Below, piece after piece: positions 41,301-48,354 of a stretch of DNA of 58,847 bases. The position numbers and the translations under genes are program-made. This DNA comes from Saprospiraceae bacterium (GTDB lineage Bacteria; Bacteroidota; Bacteroidia; Chitinophagales; Saprospiraceae). Where the stretch lies: assembly GCA_013360405.1 (NCBI GenBank), contig JABWBR010000025.1, forward strand, positions 1-58,847. The letters are read 5' to 3'. Under the pieces are notes generated by a model. That model was not told where the DNA came from and searched no databases. It was given only the letters and a program-made list of their open reading frames with translations. Numbering within the stretch: position 1 is the stretch's first letter; each line of letters opens with the position of its first letter.

Positions 41301-44041
41301 ATATTAGGTTGGCAACTTGTGATGGAGGGCTGTATCCGCAGTAGGGTCACCGTGGGGTCTTGCAAACCGCCGGCATCAGGATCGTCGGTCAATACGGAGG
41401 CAAAGTTGTCACCGCTGATAACGCCCTGGTTGCTCACCTGGCAAACGCCCACAGGAATGGAGGTGTTTATGGCTGCTCTGAATTTGATGATAAGCGCGCC
41501 GGCATAAGGGGGCAGGTTGAAAGGCCCCACGGATACCATGTCCATCATGCTCAGAGCTTGTGAGGTCGGCGTATCGGTGTCGCCGGTCGTTTGGGTTGTC
41601 GTTTGAGCGGCAACATTGCTCTGCTGGTTATTTTGCGAAAGCAGCGAATTCACCGGTATGCTGCCTACCTGTACAAGCTCATCTTCCTGGGTGGCGAGAG
41701 CCGTGGGGTGCGTCAGGGTGTACGTGCAAGTTTGCCCCAGGTTAATTATTCCGAAGGTATTGACGCTGTCGATGACCGCCGTGGGGGACATGGGGGTATT
41801 TCCGTTGCCGTTCCACACCGCATCCGTTGTAATCCCTGCACCCTGCAAATTCACGGTAGACCCTGCATTAGAGGCTTGTACGAGGAAGTGCGCCAGAAAA
41901 GATTGAGGGCCTGTGCCCGAAAAGGAGGTCGCATTATTGACCACATTGGCGCAAACACTCGAAGCTTTAGTGGCGTCAGTGGGGCCGCTAACCACAGCAA
42001 TGACATGCCGCGAGTCGCCTGCCAGATTAATTGTATTATTTGAAATTAAAATATTCAGATCCGCTTCATTCAGGGCATTTGCGAATACCCCTCTGGCGTC
42101 GTAATCCAACTCGTTTATCGCATTCTGGGCCACTTCTGCTTTTCCGCTGGAATTGTCGGTAGACCGAATAGTGATGGCGTCGCCAAAACAATTGCAGTCG
42201 ACAGTCTCGACGCTGCCGGCTAACACGCAATCGGTGCAAGCGCCCGGGCCGGTAATGTTGTTATTGTTGACGCGCGCCTGGTAAACGCTGTTGTCTTCGC
42301 CTTCGATTAGCACGGCTGTGCCGCCGGCGAGGATCATCGTATTGCGCAGGGTATTGATATTTACGGTAGCCGTGCCCTGCGGTCTGATTTCCACTCCGCC
42401 CATTTTTATCTGGGTATCCTTGTCGAAAGTGCAATCGGTCACGTTGGCGTTTAATGTGCCGGCGTTGGCGCTCATATTGACACTTTGGCCTTTGAGCCGC
42501 AGGAATTCGCATCCGTCGATGTTTACCGTATTGACAAGGGCGTTTTCGGTTTTTATATAAATGCCCTGCCCGCTATGCGTACTGCTATAGGTATCGGAGA
42601 AGGTGCAATCATTTACAGAAAGGGAAAACGCGCCAGAGGACGCATTGTTGATTATTTCCACCAGGCCGTCGGCAGGCGTCGAGAAAGTTGAATTGCTGAT
42701 CGAGCAGTTTCCGTGGAGATTCGCGATCTTCAGCGCGCTGCCGGCATTCGACGTATTGACATTAGTGAAATTCATGTTTTTGAGCGTGATATTTGTTGCC
42801 GACTGAATATCCGCTCCGCGCTCACTGATGTCTTGTACTGTGCCGCCACTGCCCGCGGTATTGCTATCGCCTTCTACCGTGAAACTCCCCGTCGTATTGT
42901 CGATCAGGAAGCCGGTAGTGGCATTAGATGCGTCTAATTTTTTAATAATAACATCCAGATAACCATTGGCCAGGCTCAATGCCGGGCCGGCAGAGTTGGC
43001 TACGCTCAGATCGCGGATGATCAGGCTATCTAAACTGCTTCCTGAAATGCCGGTACCGCCAGAGTTGGATATATCAAACCCGTGCAATTGGTTCTTGTTG
43101 GCAAGCGCAATAGTATTGCCATTGTGCGCAATGACAGGATTCATGCCACCGGTTGCCGGCAGCGCTTCGCTAAATGGCGGTACGGGGAGAGCGGTCAGCG
43201 CCACAATACCGGAAGAAGCGCCCTGGCCGATAACAGCCTGGTAGGTTTTGAGCGTCAGCCCGGCGCCCGTATAATCCATAGCGGTTTGCCGGTACAAAAA
43301 GATGACGTCGCCTATCGAGCCGCCGACGGCGCCGCTGTTAAAATTGTCGATACTGCTAAACGGCGTGCCCAGGCGACCATCGCCATTGGGTTGGCTATTG
43401 TCGATAAACCAGATACGCCGGGATACGTTGAGAACCACCGTGCCTTGATTGGCCAATACGCCATTGCTCACGATATACTGAAACAAAGTGGTTCCTGTAA
43501 ATCCAGGCGCCGGATTAAAGGTAAAACTCCCGTCGGGGTTGAAACTCACTTCCCCCTGCGTGCCCGTAGTATTGACCGAAGTCACCGTGAGCGGGCCGCC
43601 GGTACCGCAGGGATTTTGATCGTTGGCCAACAAGCCGGAGGCAGCCGGCACCGATATTTTCACGTTGCCTAATACATCATAAGCATCGGGATACGCCACG
43701 GGCGAACAGATCAGGGACCCCGGGACCAGCGTAGTATAGACATCAAGGTTGTCGTTAAAAACGATACCCGTAGCTTCCATATCGCCGTCATTGAAAATGC
43801 TCACCGTATATTCAATGATATCGCCGGGCGATGGGCCGACGACCCCCATATCGGTTATGAGTGCATCGGTTTTTGTAGCCGAGACGATTGGCGACAGAAA
43901 AGACGTGGCGCCTTCTTTTGTGGGCATCAGGTGCTCGCTTCTATTGCTTTTTACCGGTTGGGCTGTCTGCCGCGGAGGTGTTGTGCCCTGAAAAAGCAGT
44001 AGCATCAAGCCGATTAAGGCTTGTGTAGAAAATAAGTTCAT
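38345..44041 (-). CDS. Giant T9SS-secreted protein: beta-helix, HYR-like repeats, concanavalin-like module
   Basis: 1898 residues with a signal peptide. Order: DUF11-like (~50-110), Ig/cadherin-like (~130-205), right-handed beta-helix (~205-780, parallel-helix text such as NITLKNMNFTNVN), second DUF11-like region, HYR domains (~960-1150), five tandem ~74-residue HYR-like repeats, a DUF1349/concanavalin-like module (WTGANIGTNAMGSSSY...) and a type A T9SS sorting tail (IFPNPTSGEVTIDLG ... GVYWIRV). It is likely an outer-surface adhesin or polysaccharide-binding protein. A clear promoter lies upstream and a terminator downstream. Confidence 0.88.
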   Translation of the reverse strand: MNLFSTQALIGLMLLLFQGTTPPRQTAQPVKSNRSEHLMPTKEGATSFLSPIVSATKTDALITDMGVVGPSPGDIIEYTVSIFNDGDMEATGIVFNDNLDVYTTLVPGSLICSPVAYPDAYDVLGNVKISVPAASGLLANDQNPCGTGGPLTVTSVNTTGTQGEVSFNPDGSFTFNPAPGFTGTTLFQYIVSNGVLANQGTVVLNVSRRIWFIDNSQPNGDGRLGTPFSSIDNFNSGAVGGSIGDVIFLYRQTAMDYTGAGLTLKTYQAVIGQGASSGIVALTALPVPPFSEALPATGGMNPVIAHNGNTIALANKNQLHGFDISNSGGTGISGSSLDSLIIRDLSVANSAGPALSLANGYLDVIIKKLDASNATTGFLIDNTTGSFTVEGDSNTAGSGGTVQDISERGADIQSATNITLKNMNFTNVNTSNAGSALKIANLHGNCSISNSTFSTPADGLVEIINNASSGAFSLSVNDCTFSDTYSSTHSGQGIYIKTENALVNTVNIDGCEFLRLKGQSVNMSANAGTLNANVTDCTFDKDTQIKMGGVEIRPQGTATVNINTLRNTMILAGGTAVLIEGEDNSVYQARVNNNNITGPGACTDCVLAGSVETVDCNCFGDAITIRSTDNSSGKAEVAQNAINELDYDARGVFANALNEADLNILISNNTINLAGDSRHVIAVVSGPTDATKASSVCANVVNNATSFSGTGPQSFLAHFLVQASNAGSTVNLQGAGITTDAVWNGNGNTPMSPTAVIDSVNTFGIINLGQTCTYTLTHPTALATQEDELVQVGSIPVNSLLSQNNQQSNVAAQTTTQTTGDTDTPTSQALSMMDMVSVGPFNLPPYAGALIIKFRAAINTSIPVGVCQVSNQGVISGDNFASVLTDDPDAGGLQDPTVTLLRIQPSITSCQPNIVVSTDPGECTATVNLNTTAIGCPAPNIIYQIGITPISSTHAFPIGLSTVTVFVSNGVLPNAFCSFKVIVFDNQGPEISCPSGTQTLITNTSNCTYVVQGAELDPPVDGNCQGYTLTNNYTGTSTLAGVTLPAGSFSVTWTAIDNAGLQDVCTVSYQVVDDELSITCPPAITTPCSIADVPPYSSISAFLAAGGDVSDNCGINFASFALQSETGGPVNYVRTYKISDFGGQTTTCTQNVTVNDNVPPVMTAGTIAACYTSVAAAESAALGATTAIDGCPGSVGKMVSTSGTCSAVITVTATDVAGNPASVTYTTRIDNTPPTVTQGTIAACYPSAAAAQAAALAATTATDNCPGALTEIAVVAGTCSAVVTVTTTDQCGNSTVVTYNTRIDNAAPTTTQGTIAACYTTVAAAEAAAIAATTAVDGCPGTVSKTATTTGTCPATIIVTATDQCGNSAQRTYTTKIDTAPPTVTAGSVAACYNSVAAAQAAAVAATIANDNCTGPITKTAVVVGTCSAVITVTASDACGNSASVTYNTRVDITGPTITTGTIAACYPSLSAAQAAALAATTYTDNCPGAVTTSVTSTGSCPTTITVTATDGCGNSSSTSYVTRIDNTPPVISCKNSTVTLNNVGTYTLVAADVLNLGATSDNCGEYTVTMSPSTFTCADRNLTIPVTVTVSDVCGNSSTCTSQITVIEVTTLPFGWTGANIGTNAMGSSSYLPCSQFGTFVLSSKGYTTNLTDVQRVVYQTLCGNSTIIARVTGLSPLQGWAGIQMRESTSQGSRKFTVKTQLSTIIRREARANNFGPTNTLQIGVLLEHTWLRITRNGNTFTAWSSPDGATWTLRNTATFFMAGCLQVGMFVESYNNLATTTATFDNVSVTGNPFPLAGPGVDNTLEEQAKVKIFPNPTSGEVTIDLGELSGKPVQVQIFNTQGQQIETYQFGEALEQERIDLSPYSEGVYWIRVQAEGMAPVTEKIFKGKSTIRP
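39455..40565 (-). repeat. Five tandem HYR-like protein repeats (~222 bp each)
   Basis: Each unit has the pattern GTIAACY, a run rich in AAA, ATxxDNCPG, GTCSA, TVTxxDxCGNS and TYxTRID. Conserved cysteines (ACY, NCPG, GTC, ACGN) probably form disulfides. Similarity between units is high enough for slippage or recombination. Confidence 0.85.
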
Positions 44042-44165
44042 AATCCTGGAGGTTTAGTATAGTCTATAATAAAAAAGGCTCAATTATCGGCATGCGTCAT
44101 GCGATAAGCCTGGATTAATCAAACAATGTGGGGAATGATATAGGGAAGACTTGAATACGACGTCT

Positions 44166-44195
44166 CAAATATAGATATTATATGTCTATTTACAA
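44166..44195 (-). promoter_or_regulatory. Promoter of the giant T9SS gene
   Basis: On the minus strand TTG (44193-44195), 19 bases, then TATATTTG (44166-44173): a full Bacteroidota promoter match. It predicts a leader of about 115 bases before ATG 44041. Confidence 0.65.
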
Positions 44196-44227
44196 TATTA
44201 CCCTTAACTTTATCAAAAGCCCAACTT

Positions 44228-46045
44228 ATGCTTCGCTTGCTAATTATACTCGTGATAGGCGTACTGAGTACCGGCCTTTACGCCCAGCCCACCCAAAAAC
44301 CCGTATTACACGGCCAACACTGGATGGCCATCACAGGCAAACCCCTGGCGGCTACGGCAGGGGCCATGACCTTCCAGCGCGGCGGCAACGCCGTAGACGC
44401 TGCCTGCGCTATGCTCGCGGCCACCAGTACCATGTGGGACGTACTGAGCTGGGGCGGCGAAACGCAGGCACTGATCTACAATCCCAAAACAGGCAAAGTA
44501 ATCGGCATCAACGCCCTCGGCGTAGCGCCTACCGGCGCCACCCCCGAATTTTATAAATCAAAAGGTTACGCCTACCCACCCGAGTTCGGCCCCCTGGCCG
44601 CCGTAACGCCGGGCACGCCGGGCGGATTACTTACGATGCTCGCCGAATACGGCACCATGAGCCTCAAAGACGTGCTGGCGCCGGCCATGCAGATGGCCGA
44701 AGGTTACCCCATAGAGGCCCAAACCGCCAATTCGATAGAAAACAACAAAGAAAAAATCAAAGCCTGGCCCTATTCCAAGGCTGTTTACCTCCCTCACTTG
44801 GGGCAGCCCCGCGAAGCGCCCGCCGCCGGCGAGATCTTCCGCCAGGCCGACCTGCTGGAAACCCTCCGCAAAATGGTGGAAGCCGAAACCAAAGCCCTTC
44901 AGGCAGGCAAATCGCGCAAAGAAGCCATTTATGCCGCCTACGATCGTTTCTACAAGGGCGATATCGCCCAGGAATTTGTGCGCGGCTGCCAGGAACAAGG
45001 CGGGTTGATCACGATGGAAGACCTGGCCAAATGGAAAGTTTATATCGAAGAACCCGTAAAAACCGATTACAAAGGCATCGAAGTGTACAAACTCACCCAT
45101 TGGGTGCAAAGTCCTGTGATGCTCCAGGCGCTCAATATGCTCGAACATTTCGACCTCAAGGCGATGGGCTATAACAGCAGCCGGTATATCCACACCCTTT
45201 ACCAGGTGATGAACCTGGCCTTCGCCGACCGCGATTTTTATTACGGAGACCCCTACTTCCCGCCGGTTGAGCCCATCAAAGGTTTGCTATCGAAAGAATA
45301 TGCCAAAAAGCGGGTAGAACAGATGAACCTGCAGCGCAACGACCCCGCTGCCGGCCCGGGCGACCCCTACCCTTTCGAAGGCAAAACCAACCCGTATTTG
45401 GATCTGCTCAAAGACTGGAATAAACTCACCGGCGGCGACCAACCCGTGTCGCCCAACTTTTTCGGCGGCACGACCACCGTGCAGGCCGCCGACAAGGAGG
45501 GATGGGTCGTGTCTATAACCCCCAGCGGCGGCTGGGTGCCCGCTTGTATCGCCGGTCGCACCGGCGTGGGCATGAGCCAGCGTTTGCAGAGTTTTGTGCT
45601 TGATGCCCGCGAAAACCCATTCAACGTACTCGAACCCGGCAAGCGACCCCGCGCTACCCTTACGCCCAGCATGGCTTTGAAAGACGGCAAACCCTACCTG
45701 TCGTTTGCCGTACAGGGCGGCGACAGCCAGGACCAAAACCTGCTGCAGTTCTTCCTCAATGTAGTCGAATTCGGCATGAACGTGCAGGAAGCCGCCGAAG
45801 CCGCCAATATCACCAGCTACCAGATGCGCAATTCGTTTGGCAAACACGAAACCAAACCCGGCGCCCTGACCCTCAACGAGTCAATCCCCGACTGGACGCG
45901 CAAGGAACTTCGTGCTATGGGCTACAAGCTCGACTTCGACCGCCGCACTTCCGGCCCTATCAATGCGATCTTTTTCGATTGGGCCCACGGCAGCTTCTGG
46001 GGAGGATCGAGTAACCACGGAGAGGACTACGGAATTGGCTGGTGA
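44228..46045 (+). CDS. Gamma-glutamyltransferase family protein
   Basis: 605 residues with a signal peptide (LLIILVIGVLSTGLYAQ). An Ntn hydrolase that self-cleaves into two subunits. Family text: GAMTFQRGGNAVDAACAMLAATSTMW, GINALGVAPTGATPEFY, and the nucleophile Thr in GGTTTVQAADKEGW. The residue after the TT pair is Thr, not the His usual in glutathione-type GGT (TTH), and the 'lid' lysine/arginine patterns differ, so it may be a cephalosporin-acylase-like branch or act on other gamma-glutamyl compounds in the periplasm. Confidence 0.88.
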   Translation: MLRLLIILVIGVLSTGLYAQPTQKPVLHGQHWMAITGKPLAATAGAMTFQRGGNAVDAACAMLAATSTMWDVLSWGGETQALIYNPKTGKVIGINALGVAPTGATPEFYKSKGYAYPPEFGPLAAVTPGTPGGLLTMLAEYGTMSLKDVLAPAMQMAEGYPIEAQTANSIENNKEKIKAWPYSKAVYLPHLGQPREAPAAGEIFRQADLLETLRKMVEAETKALQAGKSRKEAIYAAYDRFYKGDIAQEFVRGCQEQGGLITMEDLAKWKVYIEEPVKTDYKGIEVYKLTHWVQSPVMLQALNMLEHFDLKAMGYNSSRYIHTLYQVMNLAFADRDFYYGDPYFPPVEPIKGLLSKEYAKKRVEQMNLQRNDPAAGPGDPYPFEGKTNPYLDLLKDWNKLTGGDQPVSPNFFGGTTTVQAADKEGWVVSITPSGGWVPACIAGRTGVGMSQRLQSFVLDARENPFNVLEPGKRPRATLTPSMALKDGKPYLSFAVQGGDSQDQNLLQFFLNVVEFGMNVQEAAEAANITSYQMRNSFGKHETKPGALTLNESIPDWTRKELRAMGYKLDFDRRTSGPINAIFFDWAHGSFWGGSSNHGEDYGIGW

Positions 46046-46074
46046 GTAGAGACGCAAAATCATGCGTCTCTACT
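46045..46074. repeat. 30-bp near-palindrome (AGTAGAGACGCA arms)
   Basis: Member of the GTAGAG..CTCTAC family. It begins on the last base of the gamma-glutamyltransferase TGA stop. The centre AAATCA is not symmetric. Confidence 0.8.
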
Positions 46075-46153
46075 CCCAGACCCGGGCGTAAGATTTTCAT
46101 GAATTTCCAGATATAAGGTTGAAAAGCAATTTTTAACCATAAAATCTGGAGTC

Positions 46154-46783
46154 ATGAAAAAGTATTGGATGTTTTTACTCGCCCTTTGTCTGGGTATTTT
46201 CTTTCAGGCCTGCCAAAAAGAAACCGTAATTGTAGAAGAGTGTGACGAACCTACAGCAGAACTCGTATTGACCGCCTACCTCGACGCACCCCGACAGGTA
46301 CTGTATGCTATTCCTACTGAATTAGACGCAGCTCTGGAAGCGCTGGGCGCCCATCCCTTTACCGGCAATAATATTCAGGCTTATGAAATGCAGGGCGTCA
46401 ACGTCTTTGGAGAACCGGTGACCATACGATTTGACGTAGAACCCGTAAACAACGCCCAGCTCAATCAATTGGCTACAACTTCAGATGCTGCGCAAATGCA
46501 ACTGGAAGGGGAATTTACCGGCGCGGGGGGCACTACTTTTCGGGTATATAAAAATGCAACTTGCGGACCGGTACAAGCGGGCTTTTTTTCGCCCTGCGAA
46601 GCAAAAACCAATGGCTCTTCCGTAAAACGAGAATGGCTGCCCCTTCGGGTATGCGTGCCCGGAAATGCGATCTGCACGCAAGCCCTGTTGATAGGCGGCT
46701 ACGAACACACCTATGAGCTGGCCGGCTGCCAGGGGCCGCTCCAGGGCTCGAAGCCGATTAAGATGTATCAGTGCTGGCAGTGA
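46154..46783 (+). CDS. Lipoprotein of unknown function
   Basis: 209 residues. Signal peptide with lipobox FQAC (MFLLALCLGIFFQACQKET). It contains several cysteines (ECDE, TCGPVQAGFFSPCEAK, RVCVPGNAICTQ, GCQGPL, QCWQ) suggesting disulfides in the periplasm. No family recognised. It converges on the next gene with a 32-bp palindrome between them. Confidence 0.75.
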   Translation: MKKYWMFLLALCLGIFFQACQKETVIVEECDEPTAELVLTAYLDAPRQVLYAIPTELDAALEALGAHPFTGNNIQAYEMQGVNVFGEPVTIRFDVEPVNNAQLNQLATTSDAAQMQLEGEFTGAGGTTFRVYKNATCGPVQAGFFSPCEAKTNGSSVKREWLPLRVCVPGNAICTQALLIGGYEHTYELAGCQGPLQGSKPIKMYQCWQ

Positions 46784-46792
46784 TTGATTGGG

Positions 46793-46824
46793 CTGTAGAG
46801 CCGCAAAATTTTGCGGCTCTACAG
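46793..46824. repeat. 32-bp perfect palindrome (CTGTAGAGCCGC arms)
   Basis: Arms CTGTAGAGCCGCAAAA and exact complement, nine bases after the lipoprotein stop. The minus-strand TAG at 46819-46821 inside it is the stop of the next gene. It is a plausible shared terminator-like hairpin. Confidence 0.9.
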
Positions 46825-48207
46825 CGACAACAGCCACTCCCGTTCGGCCAGCAACTCCGTCTCTCGAATTTCCGCCATTAGTTTTTCCTTATCGCCCTTC
46901 CTGAGCAAGGCCGGGGCGATTATTTTTTTCAAAAACCGTACAAAATTGCGGTACATCTCCCGGTGGTAGCCGCCTTCCTTGTGGCGGCGCAGGTAAATAT
47001 CAAAGCTGTCGAGTAAAGAATCGAGAGCCTGAATTTCTCCCAATTCGTAATACATGCGCAGCATCATGCGGCGGGCGTCAAAATTTTCGAGCATATCGCG
47101 AAGCTCCACGTGGCGAAGCAATTCGAGGGCCTGGCCGTACTCGCGCTTGCGAAAATAATACGTAGCCAGATTATAGCGGTAGATATTGTCGCTTTCGCGA
47201 GGAGGCAGGTGCTCCCGGAAGGCATCGAGGTATTCGCGTGCCCACTCCCATTCGCCTACGGCGACGGCTATATTGAGTACGTTGCGATAAGTGGTTTTCG
47301 ACAAGTAACCGTTTTCGAGAAATACCTTGCGTGCCAATCCGGCCCGGTACAGGTCGAATGCTTCGTGCATATACTTTTTGTCGGCGGCGTTAATGCGCCT
47401 GATACACACATTGAGCGCTAATACATATAAATCGCGCAGGTCGGCTTCGGGAAAAATGGCGCCGTTTTGGGCAAGTAGTTTTTTTAATTGAATAAAATGA
47501 ACTTCCTGTTCCGGTTCGGCCAGGGCCACGTAACTGGCATGCCAGGTTGTAACGGCCTCATTTTGATAAAAAAAACCCTGTTCGACCAGGCGGAGCGTTT
47601 CGGGTAAATAGGGAATACTCGCCGACACGTTTGTCAGCGTTTGCTGGGCCAGCAGGGTGCAGCCCTGACGCAGTGAATTGACAGCCACATAAGCCGCAAA
47701 TGCGCCGTTGATATCGGCCACATTGTCTACCCCGCCGCGATGTTTTTGGCGGCCCAATTCCCAGGTTTCCTGCTCGAGGAAAAACCGCTGGTAATAATAG
47801 CCGTCGTGGCGAAAATCCGATTTCTCAAGCTCCAATTTGGCGCGCAACAATTCCCGCTCCCAGAAGTCTTTATTCCCCGCCTTTTTCCACACCCGGCACA
47901 AGCGCAGGTTGACGTCTGTGACGTCGCCCGACCACTCCTGCCAGGCCAGACACTGGCGAATGACCTCCAGCAGGTAACCCATCAGATGGCGCATTTTGCC
48001 GTCGTGGTAAGTTTTTTTATGGTAAATAAATTGAAAGGCAGCTTCTTTGGTAAAAGACTTATGGTGGGCATTTTTTATAATAAAGTCAAATAATAACGCC
48101 ACCTCTTCGCGCTGATTAATCATGGGCGACTGCACGGCCTTGCCCACCTGCCTGCGTTGGGCTTCGGTTAATGCTTCCCAGGTTTTGACCAATATGCTGT
48201 TTTTCAT
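46819..48207 (-). CDS. Helical-repeat protein of unknown function
   Basis: 462 residues, no signal peptide. Almost wholly helical, with TPR-like pairs toward the end (NLATYYFRKREYGQALELL, ARRMMLRMYYELGEIQALD). Probably a cytoplasmic scaffold. The family is not recognised. Its TAG stop lies in a palindrome. Confidence 0.75.
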   Translation of the reverse strand: MKNSILVKTWEALTEAQRRQVGKAVQSPMINQREEVALLFDFIIKNAHHKSFTKEAAFQFIYHKKTYHDGKMRHLMGYLLEVIRQCLAWQEWSGDVTDVNLRLCRVWKKAGNKDFWERELLRAKLELEKSDFRHDGYYYQRFFLEQETWELGRQKHRGGVDNVADINGAFAAYVAVNSLRQGCTLLAQQTLTNVSASIPYLPETLRLVEQGFFYQNEAVTTWHASYVALAEPEQEVHFIQLKKLLAQNGAIFPEADLRDLYVLALNVCIRRINAADKKYMHEAFDLYRAGLARKVFLENGYLSKTTYRNVLNIAVAVGEWEWAREYLDAFREHLPPRESDNIYRYNLATYYFRKREYGQALELLRHVELRDMLENFDARRMMLRMYYELGEIQALDSLLDSFDIYLRRHKEGGYHREMYRNFVRFLKKIIAPALLRKGDKEKLMAEIRETELLAEREWLLSL

Positions 48208-48354
48208 GCCATAATTTTACACAAAAAATAAAACAAATAATTGGTTATCAATATAATAAAATACAATTATCAATAAATTCAACGACAAATTACAAAAATT
48301 GTCCTTTCCGAAGCGTCGCAATGCTTGCATCTTTGAAGTATATTAAAACCAGCT

